Positions 1-9,864 of a stretch of 64,000 nt of DNA are shown here, piece after piece. The DNA is from Auricularia sp. M13 (lineage: Eukaryota > Basidiomycota > Agaricomycetes > Auriculariales > Auriculariaceae). The stretch spans positions 744,001 to 808,000 of the forward strand of contig CM073200.1 in NCBI GenBank assembly GCA_037042915.1, in the 5' to 3' direction. Below the pieces are notes generated by a model. The model was not told the origin of the DNA. It saw only the letters and a program-made list of their open reading frames with translations, and did not search any database. Position numbers and translations under genes: made by a program. Each line of letters begins with the position of its first letter. The stretch's first letter is position 1.

Positions 1-1339
1 CGCCGTCTCTCTGTTCTAGGGCATTCAGCATTTTCGTACGCCTGGCGCAGTTTATCTCGCGGCTTCTGGACTTCGCCGCGCTTGCTATGTCCTCCTTCAG
101 CTTGGCCCATATGCGCTGCGGGTTGCTCCATTCGGTCCTGCTGATCGCGGCCGCCATGGCTTCCTGCGCCTCTTTGCCCAGCCTGTACACTACCGCCATG
201 AACTTATTGTCTCGCGTCAGATTTTCACGCATTGTCCAGCGGCCCGGACCAATTTCTGGTGCTTCTAGGCACACCAACTCCACCTGCACTCGGCTGTGAT
301 CATCTTTGTTCAGATTGGACAGGCTGATTTTCCAGGAACGACTCGCGCTCTGCATGCGCCTGGTGAGATAGATCCTGTCAATTCGCGACATGGTTGTCAT
401 CGCAGCATTTCTCCATGTCCATTCAATTTCGTCTGGAAACGTCTCTCGCCATCCGTCTGTGACTCTCAGATACCTCTTCAGGGTTTCAAAAGTTTGCGGC
501 GCATCAATCTTGGACAATTTCGCCGGGAAGCGGTCGATCGGGTCCTCGACCTGGTTGAAGTCGCCCAGGACCACGTCCGGCTTCGGTATCGCGCCGCGCC
601 TCAGCCTCAGTTTCTGACGCACGGATTCCCAGAACTCCCCGTTCGCTTTGGCGTTCGTCGGGGCATACACTGCCAGGACCACCAGGGCGGTGTTCCGATG
701 CCACTCGATTTTAGATACTATTGCCCGGCCTGGTACCAGTACGTGTGTCTCGACCGATTTATAATTTGTCAGCAGCTTGTTGAATACTAAGGCAACCCCA
801 CCCGCGCCCGTAGGATTCGCCGGGAGCGCGCTGTTTTCGACAAGGAGATGCTCGTAGCATCCGTGTATCTCATCCACGTGACCCTCGTCGAGGTGGGTCT
901 CCTGCAGGGCCATAATGCCTATCCGCTGACTCCTGATGTCCTCCGCTAGCTTTCTCCATTTCACACTGCCGGCGATGCGTTGCGCACCGCGCCCCTTGAT
1001 GTTCTCTGATGCGATCTTAAGGTGAGCCTTCGTATTCTTCGCGGAGAGCGCAGGGCCTCCGCGGTTCGCACTCACACGCGAACGTGCTGGCGGTGGGCTG
1101 CTCGGCAGCCCCTCTGAATCGCGCTCTGAGGAGGGGTTCGATTGCGCCGAGAAAGGGCTCGGCCACACTCCCGCGCGCGGCGCAGGCTCAGCGCCACTCG
1201 CTCTCGAGGCGATTGTAGGGCTGTGCTGCGACTGCGCAGCACTGCGCTGCTGCGGCGTGGCGGGCGGCTCGCCCGTAACGTCCACGCCGTTCTGCGTCCC
1301 GGCTTCCTGGGCCAGCAGTGCTACTGCCTGCGCGCGCAT
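1..1339 (-). CDS. LINE (non-LTR retrotransposon) ORF2, endonuclease part, cut by window edge
   Basis: Reading the minus strand, one frame is open from 1573 (after a TAG at 1574-1576) to the left edge. The first Met is at 1339. After a Ser/Pro/Gln-rich leader, the protein shows an exonuclease-endonuclease-phosphatase fold. Visible motifs in order are ASENIKGRG, LQETHLDEG (catalytic Glu), GDFNQVEDP (Asp/Asn), SRIDRIY and DDHS (catalytic His). This is the target-nicking endonuclease of Tad1/L1-like LINEs; reverse transcriptase would follow to the left, outside the window. The C-terminal segment before the edge is helical and rich in Arg and Lys, like the linker before RT. No stop or frameshift is seen here, although the neighbouring ORF1 is broken. 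Family assignment is firm; activity of the copy is unknown. Confidence 0.85.
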   Translation of the reverse strand, partial: MRAQAVALLAQEAGTQNGVDVTGEPPATPQQRSAAQSQHSPTIASRASGAEPAPRAGVWPSPFSAQSNPSSERDSEGLPSSPPPARSRVSANRGGPALSAKNTKAHLKIASENIKGRGAQRIAGSVKWRKLAEDIRSQRIGIMALQETHLDEGHVDEIHGCYEHLLVENSALPANPTGAGGVALVFNKLLTNYKSVETHVLVPGRAIVSKIEWHRNTALVVLAVYAPTNAKANGEFWESVRQKLRLRRGAIPKPDVVLGDFNQVEDPIDRFPAKLSKIDAPQTFETLKRYLRVTDGWRETFPDEIEWTWRNAAMTTMSRIDRIYLTRRMQSASRSWKISLSNLNKDDHSRVQVELVCLEAPEIGPGRWTMRENLTRDNKFMAVVYRLGKEAQEAMAAAISRTEWSNPQRIWAKLKEDIASAAKSRSREINCARRTKMLNALEQRDG

Positions 1340-1573
1340 GCTTACCCTCGCACTGCGACGCGCACCAGGCCGGTACTGACGCTGTCCGCATTCCGAGAAC
1401 CCCGTCCCGTCGTCGACACCTGAGGCTGCGGTACTCTCCTCCTGCGCTCTGGGTGCGGGGAGCGTGTGATCCTGCCTGTCATTCGAGCCCGTGTTATGTT
1501 GGTTAGAATTATGAGAGGGCTGCGCTGCATGTCTCGCTTGCGCGGGCCAGCGCGCGCCCCGCCGCACAGCTGA

Positions 1574-2075
1574 CTATCCTGTCAGCGAGGTGGACCATGC
1601 CTTCCGGTACTGCCGTGCTCCGTCCGGACGGTGCACAGCCTCCCGTTGGCTTCAGCATCTCTGCGCGGCACGTCCAAGGCCTAAATAGGCCGCCGCCTAG
1701 TACTCATTTGGCTTTCCTGTCCCCTCAAGGCAGTAAATTTGGGCCGCATGAGGCACTTGCTTGTCCTTCAGAAGTTCGTGCATAGCTTCTTCAGTCGGGG
1801 CGCCGGTTCACACCCATTCTGTCCGTCAGAGTTCAAGATGACGCGTCTATTCTATTTCGCGTGTACGTTGGCACAGGCCCACATGACGGGAAGGGAACGG
1901 TATCAGCGGGGGGCAAGGAGCTGGGGTCCGAGCGTGCTGAGTGGAGGGCTGATTCGCATTTTATCTACTGCGCGTCACGGCTGAGTAAGCCGCTGGCTGG
2001 GGCAAGAAAATGGACGCCGGCGCGTGTGTACCGTCTCCGGCGTCGACCAAGAAGAGAGGGCGGCGCGCTGTTGAT
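1574..2075. other. Spacer between LINE ORF1 and ORF2
   Basis: About 500 bp between the gag-like ORF stop and the opening of the endonuclease frame. No conserved reading frame is seen on either strand. It is probably part of the retrotransposon. Confidence 0.4.
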
Positions 2076-4224
2076 TTAGTGGCCGCCGCGGCCGCGGCCA
2101 CCACCGCGGCCGCCGCGCCCGCCCCGGGCTGCGCCGCCGCCGCGGTTGCTGGACGATGAGGCTGATGGCGTCGGCACGGCGGGGAACCAGCCGTCGAAGT
2201 GCTTCAGGTTGCAGAGGCCCGTTGGGTGGCTGCGCGCCGGGCACGAGCCGCATGTCCACGCGGGCTTCCGGATGACGCCCACGCCCGCGAACGAGTTGGC
2301 GAAGGGCGTGTTGGCGATGACGTCCTTCAGTTCGCGATGCAGCGCGGCGGACAGGTACGGAGCGTCGGCGTAAACGTTGTATTGAACAATGTTGACTCGG
2401 CTCGTCGTGTGGACGAGGGGCACCACGCGGATGGATTTGAGGAATGCCTCCTGCAGCGCCTTGGACGAACGTTTGTAGTGCAAATATCTGCGGCACGCGT
2501 CAGATAACGCTTCCCCGGTAGAGAACGACGAACTTGTCAAAAACGGCACCTATTTTCGCCTGTTCGGCCCAGCGGTCCCTGCAGACGTCTATGAGCGACT
2601 CGGCGTCAAGACGCGTGTTGACGATGGTGCCCATGTGCGGCGAGTTGTCGAAGTCAAAAGGCAAGGTCTGGATCTTCGCCAGGCCAACAATCGCCTGGCG
2701 TGAGTCCAGGAGCGCGTCCAGCTGCTCGTCGGAGATGTTTTTCAACAGGAAGGTGTTCTTGCGCACGTGGGCCTTGCTGTTCTTGTCCGACATAGCGAGG
2801 GTGACCTCCGGGCTGCTCGCGGGGAAAGCGCCTGCGAACTGCTCCTCCAACTTGATGACCGACGCGACTTGATCCATCCTGGACGGGTCCTCGCCATCCA
2901 GGTCGTCGCAGGTGAAGACAAGCTTGTTGCCGGGGTACAGGCGCCAGTCCTGGTACTGCGCAGGGTCCATATTGGCGAGGTGCGCATTTTTCTCCATGCC
3001 GTCGAAGAGTCCACGGAGGCCGCTGACTGCAACGTGCACCTTGCGCTCGGCGAAGGCTGCGTGTAGCTCCGTCGGGGCGTCAGCATCGGCCTCGGACGCC
3101 ACGTATAGGTCTGCGTCGTCGTCGTCGACATCGAAAGCGTCGCGCGGCCTCTGCTGCGCGGGCGCCGAGGAGTCTTCCCGCATATGGCCCTCGTCGCCGG
3201 CGATGACGTCGTCAAGATCCATCGGCTGCGCCGGTGACGGCGCCCTTGCCGTTGTCGAGGCGCGAGATGTCGGGCGGGCCTGTGGGATATGCGTCTCCTG
3301 ACGCGTCCGCGTGCCGTGGTCCCCGGCGCGTGCAGCTCCTCCCCTCGACTTGTGGTGGATCTGGGCGAGAATACTGATGCTGCGCTGGCGCTCATCCTCC
3401 GCGCGTTCGCGGGGCTGCTCGCTGCGCGAGCTCGCTGGCAGCGACCTAGGTTGACCCGCTTGGCTTTGCCTCGTCCGGGGCGTAAACTCCTCGTCCCAGC
3501 CCTCGCCGTCCTGAGGGCGGGCTGCTGACGGCCGCGGCAAGAAGAAGTCGTCGTCGGCGTTCGACTGCGTGACGCGCATACGTCGCTGTCGGGTGATCAG
3601 CATGGCACCGAGCGTGCGGTACGCCTATCTCACCTCCGATGTAGCGCTCGCGGTTCGTCCGCCCTGTTGGCCTGGCACCGGCTGCGCGCTGTGCCCAGAG
3701 GCCGAGGTGTCGCTGCGTGGCACGCGTGGCCACGTGATGGGCGGGATTGTTGGCCTGGTCGTCGGCCTTGGCATCTGCGCGAGCGGCCCGTTTGGGTCGA
3801 CCATAAAACCGCCGTAGCTTGCGGGGTCTCGGCGCTGGCCCAGTGCGCCGCTACCTAGGCTCGTGACTTGCTTTGCGCTACCCTTGGCGCGCTGTTGCGG
3901 CTGCGGGCGCGGCGCTGGTGGCGGCCATTCCTCGTCATCCTGCGTCACCATGGCCGCACGGTGGACTTCGCGGCGCTCGCGTTCCGACGCTTGCTGAGCC
4001 GCCCTGTCACCCGGTGTCTGCGCCTCGTCCGCCTTCCTCGTTGTGGCCGGACGGAGAGGTGAAAACTGGGGCGGGTCCGCCGCCGAAAGCGTCGGCGACG
4101 GTGGGTCCAGGGACATCGCGGTCATCGGGTCGAACTGTCCCAGCGGCTGCACGTCCTGATCGCCTAGAGTTGGCGTGGTGGTGGGCGAGTAGCCGCCAGC
4201 ATCCTCGGGGTCGCTGGCCTGCAT
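2076..4224 (-). pseudogene. LINE ORF1 (gag-like, zinc knuckle and RGG tail), broken by a stop and a frameshift
   Basis: Three minus-strand pieces make one gag-like protein. Piece 1 (4224 to 3625) is Pro/Gln-rich and ends at TAG 3625-3627. Piece 2 (3603 to 2500) continues in the same frame seven codons later. It has an acidic, disordered start and then a folded region containing VHVAVSGLRG and GTIVNTRLDAES. Piece 3 (2549 to 2076) is in another frame and overlaps the end of piece 2. Piece 3 carries a CCHC zinc knuckle (C-x2-C-x4-H-x4-C, starting CGSC) and a Gly/Arg (RGG) tail, both typical RNA-binding features of LINE ORF1. The shift falls at a four-base C run (plus strand 2513-2516); one more base there would join pieces 2 and 3. 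The endonuclease ORF lies downstream on the same strand, which supports the LINE assignment. Decay is more likely than programmed recoding, but I cannot exclude the latter. Confidence 0.65.
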
Positions 4225-4875
4225 GGGGAAGACTGGAGTTGGCAGGATGTGTGAAGGGGGTGCGTAAGCGCACCTTTAAAGAGTGGGCTTGCGCGCCTTA
4301 GGCCCCCCCGATCGCGCCGTTCGTCCGTCACCACCCCAGCGCTAGGATCGGGATGGTAGGGAGGTTGAAGAGGCGGCGGGCCGCGATTTGGAGCGCTGCC
4401 CTCGCCGTAGCTGTCCGTCCGCTGGCTTCGACCATACACTCCCTAGGGGTGTGAGTCAGCGAGCGCTGTCGGCGCGAGCGCAAAGCCTTCGCTGGTGTTG
4501 TGATAGGACGTGGGACAGCGCAAGGCGGTCGCCGCTTATATGTAGAAATTCCGGGATGATCAGGTCGCCGGACGTCAGCCGGTGAATTACACGTGCTTGC
4601 GCCACTCTTGGCGTGCCCCGTGCCCTCAGAAGCTGCCCGCGCGATCCCGCAGGGCGTGCAGCGCTACTTTTGCCAGCTGTCTGCTGCATCTGGAGTGCCA
4701 GGTCTCGACCCGAACTCGCTCAGAGCCCGATTGAACAGTTGAGTCCATACAGTGGCTGTTTTTTCGTGGGGCCCTTTGTCTGCGTGTTGCTCCGGCGCTA
4801 AAAGTCGTGTGGTCGTCGCGCGGCTGCGCTGTCATCACACGCCGGGATCACGCGGGTTCAAGAAAGACACTATTT
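4225..4875. other. Non-coding stretch between LINE ORF1 and the next ORF
   Basis: About 650 bp without a convincing reading frame. It may hold the 5' untranslated part of the retrotransposon. Nothing else is recognised. Confidence 0.35.
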
Positions 4876-5835
4876 TTATTCACAGCTACCCGCCTGTGCG
4901 GCCGCGCGTTCTTCTTTGGCTGCTCTCAACCTGAGGGCGTAGTTGTAGTCCAGAATGTGGTATGTGCCCTCGATGTTCACCGCGTGGTTGACCTCACACT
5001 CTGGGGCTCTCGCCCAGTGCGTTTCCCTGTCTCGACGGTCTGCCCACGATTTCCTGCAGCCGCCGAAGCACTTGACGCGCACCTTTTCGCCTGCGGGGAC
5101 CGCTGGCTCGCTCGGGATCGCGTCTAGCGGTGTGGAGATTATCCGCGCCGGCATGCGGGGGCGTGGATATACGCGGCGCTTCTTCCTCGGTATCTCCTCT
5201 TGCTCCTGCTCACTGTTCTCATCCATGCTCGTCGCCTGCGACCGAGTGTGCGAGTCCTCGAGCTGCGCTGGGGGTGTCTCAGGCACCTGCTGTGCCGGGG
5301 GTTCCGGCTGATGTCCTCCTGCCGCGATCTCGAAGAGCCGGGTGCACGGTGGGAGAGACACCGCAGTGCGGTCATCGTCGTCGTCCGACGGTTCGGGCGA
5401 CCTTATGAAGGCCTCGTTGAGGCCCTCCGAGATCCCACGGCGTCTTGCGACTCGTCTGTTCTGGCCGTCGCTCGGCATATAGGGTGGATGTACGCCGAAG
5501 ATGTGCGAGCCTGGTAAGCAGCATGGCAGGTTGGGCTCCGGCGTCACAGATTGGCCGTTGTGGGCCATCTCTCTGCTCGGGCTTCGGGCTGCGTAGGTGC
5601 GAAGGTCGCTGTGCAGAGGCAGTCCGTGCACTGCTCGCTCTTGCCTCCCCTGCTCTCTGAATTCGCGCGCCTCCTCCCGGAAGGCGTCGTATATGTGCTT
5701 CCGGCGGTCTGGCTCGTCGTCTGTGGACCAGAGAGGGGGTCTGAGCCGTTCGTGCTCGTCGTAGAAAACGTTGCCCAGCCTGGCGTGCAGTGGGTCGTAT
5801 ACATCGTCGTCGAGACTGGAGTCGTCGATCTCCAT
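4876..5835 (-). CDS. Hypothetical 319-aa protein with a possible C-terminal Cys/His finger
   Basis: A single open frame starts at ATG 5835 and ends at 4876. The N-terminal half is acidic and Arg-rich, the middle is low-complexity (Glu/Gln/Pro) with a basic RKKRR patch that could be a nuclear signal, and the C-terminus has a Cys/His arrangement around CFGGCRKSW...HW...C that could bind zinc. I do not recognise the family. A TATA-like run lies about 50-60 bp upstream of the ATG, so it may be a real transcription unit. It is on the same strand as the LINE and immediately upstream of it, so it could be a host gene, a 5' ORF of the element, or part of another element. No introns are needed to read it. 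Confidence 0.45.
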   Translation of the reverse strand: MEIDDSSLDDDVYDPLHARLGNVFYDEHERLRPPLWSTDDEPDRRKHIYDAFREEAREFREQGRQERAVHGLPLHSDLRTYAARSPSREMAHNGQSVTPEPNLPCCLPGSHIFGVHPPYMPSDGQNRRVARRRGISEGLNEAFIRSPEPSDDDDDRTAVSLPPCTRLFEIAAGGHQPEPPAQQVPETPPAQLEDSHTRSQATSMDENSEQEQEEIPRKKRRVYPRPRMPARIISTPLDAIPSEPAVPAGEKVRVKCFGGCRKSWADRRDRETHWARAPECEVNHAVNIEGTYHILDYNYALRLRAAKEERAAAQAGSCE

Positions 5836-5885
5836 GGGTGTGGGAGTGGAGAGAAATCCACCTTTTCGCCTCCATCCATGGAGGA

Positions 5886-5898
5886 TTTATATATATAT
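5886..5898 (-). promoter_or_regulatory. TATA-like element upstream of the 319-aa ORF
   Basis: An uninterrupted TTTATATATATAT run (plus strand) lies 51-63 bp upstream of ATG 5835 on the minus strand, a usual position for a TATA box in basidiomycete genes. Its assignment to that ORF is inferred from distance only. Confidence 0.4.
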
Positions 5899-5991
5899 GG
5901 GCAGGGGCTGTCGTCATTCGACGATCTCTGGGCGCCTTGGGGTTGCAGCCTTTTTGCGCAGAGTGATAGTGTGCACGCCCGTTCGAGGTTA

Positions 5992-6051
5992 GAGATGGGA
6001 TGTGGAATCTAGCTTCAGATTGGAGACGGGATGTGGACTCTAGCTTCAGAC
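5992..6051. repeat. Two-copy direct tandem repeat, 31-bp period
   Basis: Unit 1 begins at 5992 and unit 2 at 6023. They share GGGATGTGGA and CTAGCTTCAGA and differ at a few positions. It lies upstream of the TATA-like run, in the promoter region of the minus-strand ORF. Confidence 0.7.
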
Positions 6052-6499
6052 GGTGTGCCTACTATCATTTTCTGCAGGGTGGCTGCGGGCTCTGCGGCGG
6101 GTGCAAAGAAGGTACAGGGCGCGTGTTGCGGCATGCACGCTAAACAGCGAGACTCCGCCCGGCCCGGTCGCCGTGGTTTGACGTGCGGGGGACGCGCGTT
6201 GCCTTTCCGGCCGTCTGCAGCGACCGACGTCCGCCCTCGCATGCTCAGTGTGCCGCGCTTGGGTTCCAGGCAACTGGGTACTCTACTTGCGCGTGGGCGT
6301 TGTGGTGGCCCGCAGGTTCCTTGCTCTTCACGTGGTGCGCAGCGCTGTGTTCTCTTGCGCGCAGTGGGCGAGAAAAAATTCGCCGGTTGTGCTGTCTGAG
6401 CTCCAGGTCACTATTCCTGATTTGCCTCGCCCGGCCTGTGTATTCCAGGTCAAGGAGGGGGGTTTGGTGTGCCTCAAATGCTCGCTGAGCATTCGGCCC
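6052..6499. other. Intergenic stretch
   Basis: About 450 bp with no supported gene. It would hold the promoter of the EXPERA-domain gene on the plus strand. Apparent ORFs here do not match any family. Confidence 0.3.
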
Positions 6500-7192
6500 A
6501 TGACGGAACCGGAAGAAGCCCCCCGCACCGCTGTCTTCACGTCCACTGGACGCGCTTTATGTCGCGTTTTTCATCGTATGAAGTATTTCTTATTATTCTT
6601 TGCGGGTCTTCCTCATTCACGCATAGATGCACATCCCTTGCTCTCTTCTTGTAGATTTTCAAGCATTGTATCCACCGTCCTGGACGCCAAGCTGGGTGCA
6701 AGGCATCGTATCATGGTATCTTTCCGTCTACGGCGACCCTGTGCTAGCTGGTGGCATGGGACTGCATAGCAGACCTGTGGACGTCATCTGGCTCAAATCA
6801 TTCTTCTACATCGAGGCGTATGTCACCACAAAATTCCGTCGGTCGTCCATTCAGAATTTATGTGCAGTTTCTTCCAATTTCCAACATTCTTCATCGGCGC
6901 ATGGGCGATTTACAACGGCCGTCACACATGGTACCCGTTGCTCATTGCCTATGGCGCGTCTACAGCGACCACCCTTGTCCCTTGCATCGTCTATCTGCTC
7001 GCGTACCCGACCGCCTCGGAAAAAATCGCGTCCGGGTTTGGGACCATGACCCCGGGACAGCAGTGGCAGGTCATCGGTATGATGATGCCCTGGGTAGTTA
7101 TTCCTACCCTGCTGAGCGTTGACCTGTCCCTCCGGGTCGCGCGAGTGCTCGGTGCTGCCGACCACCTCTCCACCGCTAAAAAGACTCAATAA
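6500..7192 (+). CDS. EXPERA-domain (TMEM97/sigma-2 receptor-like) membrane protein, apparent frameshift in exon 1
   Basis: Model: exon 1 6500-6575, exon 2 6627-6817, exon 3 6868-7192, with 51- and 50-bp GT-AG introns. The joined protein, about 195 aa, follows the TMEM97 plan. It has RPLDALYVAFF and HIPCSLLVDFQ in helix 1, DVIWLKSFFYIEA then FFQFPTFFIGA (splice phase fits exactly), ATTLVPCIVYLL in helix 3, and a fourth hydrophobic helix near the C-terminus. EXPERA proteins are four-helix ER membrane proteins of the sterol isomerase/TMEM97 group. The oddity is at the start: ATG 6500 opens one frame, but the conserved RPLDALY is in another. They join if one base is dropped from the six-C run 6519-6524. 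This could be a sequencing indel, a real inactivating mutation, or a missed upstream exon. Exons 2 and 3 are confident; the start is not. Confidence 0.75.
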
Positions 7193-7240
7193 TGTCTAAT
7201 GCTGCTTACGCGGAGTCCTGCTTTTCCCGCTGACTATTGG

Positions 7241-7261
7241 TAGTAGTAGTAGTAGTAGTAG
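7241..7261. repeat. (TAG)7 microsatellite
   Basis: Seven perfect TAG trinucleotides lie just 3' of the EXPERA gene. Confidence 0.9.
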
Positions 7262-7864
7262 AATGGGAACTAATACATACTATTCGCACGGCGCCACAAG
7301 TATCTATTTAGTCATGCTTGGCCGAGTGCGTGTGGAGATGGGCCCGAGCGCTTCCTATGGAGCAGCGCTCAGCGCTCAGCACACAGCATCCGATTTCACG
7401 AATGCGAACTCTAGTTTCAGTCATTGAGCCTTCATTCGAAATATCTTGCGCATGTGGGTTCGGTAAGTCGTGATCCACCCTCCTTTGCATTACGAAATGC
7501 GAGATGACGCTCATCTTCTTTCGAGCCCGCACTCAGGGTGCGCTGTACCTGCTAGTTGTGCCTCAGCGTATTCCTTTCAGGTCGTGGAAAACTTGGAGCT
7601 CAGAAGAAACTACAGGCTTCGACGTACGTACGTGCAGTGGGAGCCATGAGCCACGAGGAACGGTAATCATGACGTGCCGCTCTGGTCTTCTTCAATGTTG
7701 GCCAGCTCCTCAACGTGCGCAGACACTCATTTTCATCGTCGTCCGCTAAACATGCTCTGCATGAAACTACCCCAGCGGCGGCCCAGCCTGCGAGCCGCGA
7801 TCGACAGAATCTTGCATTGGCTACCCTGGAGCCCGCGCCCAAGTCCGTTGTGACTATTTCACAA
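7262..7864. other. Intergenic stretch between convergent genes
   Basis: This region holds the 3' flanks of the EXPERA gene and of PUS1, which converge. No further gene is supported. Confidence 0.35.
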
Positions 7865-9756
7865 CTACCCTTCCATCTCTGCAAGATCCTTCTTTGGAAT
7901 AGACTCCTCGTCGTCACTTTCGCCAACCACATGAGTGGCGTCCTTGCGAGAGTCCCGGAACTGATTGGGGCGCGGGACACCGCGGATGTAGACAGCTTCT
8001 GGTGGAATGGTCCCAGCTGGACCCAGGTACTTGAAGTCATCGCCAGCATAATTGTCAATGCTCCTGAGCCAGCTCTCAAAGCTGGTATAAATGAGAAGGG
8101 CTGACAATGTGGAGACGCAAACACTGACATGTTGAACTCGGCCTCGCGCGCGCGAATCTCGCTGTAGATCTTGTCTTCCTTGAATTCCTCCATATGCGCG
8201 CGGTGCGGCTCGAAATCGATCGGTTCGCGCCGTTCAGCTTCAATGATGCTGCTGGCTGTCCCTTCGACCTTCTTGTTGTAGCTTTCGAACAACGGATACT
8301 CGAGGAGCAGACCGAGCGCGGGCGCCTTGGGTATGTGTACCTTTTGACGTCCATAAAGCTCGTCCATGAGCGCCGGCGGTGAGCCAGTCCGCGCCACGAG
8401 TAGTGCTGCACTGATCATTTTGCGCTGGATGGAGATCTCAGGGCTTTTCCGTTGCGCATGCACGAATGCTTACAATCTACGAATATTTAATGCTCGAGCT
8501 GGTGGTAGGAGGTGCGGACTCACTTGATGCAGCATGAAACTTTGCCCGTGAAATAGGACAGAGATCCACTCGATGCCGTCTCTGACTGCGGGTTGCGCGA
8601 CCTGAATACCGGGTCATGAGTGAATACAGCATTTGATTAAATCCATACCTCCGTGGACTTGATGAAGCGGGACGTCGTCTTGTCTTCGAATTCTTTTTGG
8701 ACCGTAAAGTTGTGAAAGTTGTGCGTGCCGTGGTACCGCGCCAGGGCAGCCCTAAAAGCATCCAATGCCTCGGTTGACACCCGCCACTGTCGTTTGCGAC
8801 TCTGTTCTTCTTCCGATGACAAGTCCGTACCAGCCTCAGCCCAGAAGGGATGGTTGATCACCCAGTCTGGGGCATCGGATGAGGCCTTGAGATGGGAATG
8901 GAGGACCAGTCCCGGCTTTGGGGGAAGAAGAACATGCGAAGGGAAAACGTATGTGTACTTCCGGCTGTCGCAGCTCCTGCACAAATCATGAGATGTTAGG
9001 GCTTCAGAAGATTGAATGGAGAGCTCACGTGCGCGCACTGAACGAGTTCTGGACACGAACTATAGACCAGAGACGGATAGCAGGCGGCAAAAGACCGTTG
9101 ATGTGCGCAACGAGATCTGGCACACCCGGTATATCCGTAATAACCTTGATAGACACGACATTTCCAGCCGCGTGGACGCCTGAGTCTGTGCGTGCCGAGC
9201 GTTGTAATTGACTCTGAGAAGCGTCAGACAGGTATGGTCCATCACGGATACCCAAGCCCGTACTTTGGAAGGGTCGTCGGCATTATCTTGTGAAATAGCT
9301 CCTGCTTTAACGAGCGCATCAAATAGTTCGCCTTCGATCGTACGAGCATTGGGTTGCCTTCGCGGATGTTATGACTGGATTGGCGCAGGTATTGTATACT
9401 TGCCGTTGCATGCCGTTGTATCCCGTCCCACAAAATCCTAGCAAAAGCGCGCATTTGCGCTTTGGAAGGCGTTGTTTCGAGGATGCATTGTCGTCTGCAT
9501 CAGTGGTGCGGTTGACAGTAGCATCGGTACGCGGTGTCCAGTCACGGGATTTCCAGCCATCGCGCCCTCGTCCACGAGCCCTAGCTCCACGACCGCGTTT
9601 CGCGCCTTTGTCGCGCTTCGAAGCCGGCGCTGGCGTTGAATCTTGCTCAGTATTTGCTGCATCCAATTTGATGCGCTTATTCGTTTCGCGGTCGGAATGG
9701 GCGTACTGCCCATCGCCGTCGCCAGAGTCCATGTCCCTGTCGCGCTTTGGGGGCAT
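7865..9756 (-). CDS. PUS1: tRNA pseudouridine synthase 1 (TruA family)
   Basis: Seven exons read on the minus strand: 9756-9404, 9357-9252, 9213-9029, 8976-8649, 8601-8524, 8424-8123, 8081-7865. All joins keep phase. Pus1 isomerises uridines in tRNAs and some snRNAs in the nucleus. The N-terminus is Lys/Arg/Gly-rich (probable nuclear targeting), then KRKCALLLGFCGTGYNGMQ opens the synthase domain. The catalytic Asp sits in SARTDSGVHAAGNV, followed by SCDSRKYTYVFP, ARYHGTHNFHNFT, IEWISVLFHGQSFMLHQ and RKMISAALLVARTG; the tail contains GDDFKYLGPAGTIPPEA. All are Pus1 hallmarks. Intron 1 (9358-9403) only keeps frame with a GC donor (GCAAGT). Intron 5 (8425-8523) is about twice the usual length. 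The gene is head-to-head with the F-box gene, 108 bp apart. Confidence 0.93.
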
Positions 9757-9864
9757 ACGGCTGCGGATGTAGCCGCTACTGAGTGACCTTGGAAGACAAA
9801 GTCAAAGGATAATCGGGGTTCCAAAGCCCGCCACATCTCTTCCTCATCCACCACCAACTTACTT
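9757..9864. promoter_or_regulatory. Compact bidirectional promoter region
   Basis: Only about 108 bp separates the start codons of PUS1 (minus) and the F-box gene (plus). Both must therefore use overlapping promoter and 5' UTR sequence. No clear TATA box is seen. Confidence 0.5.
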
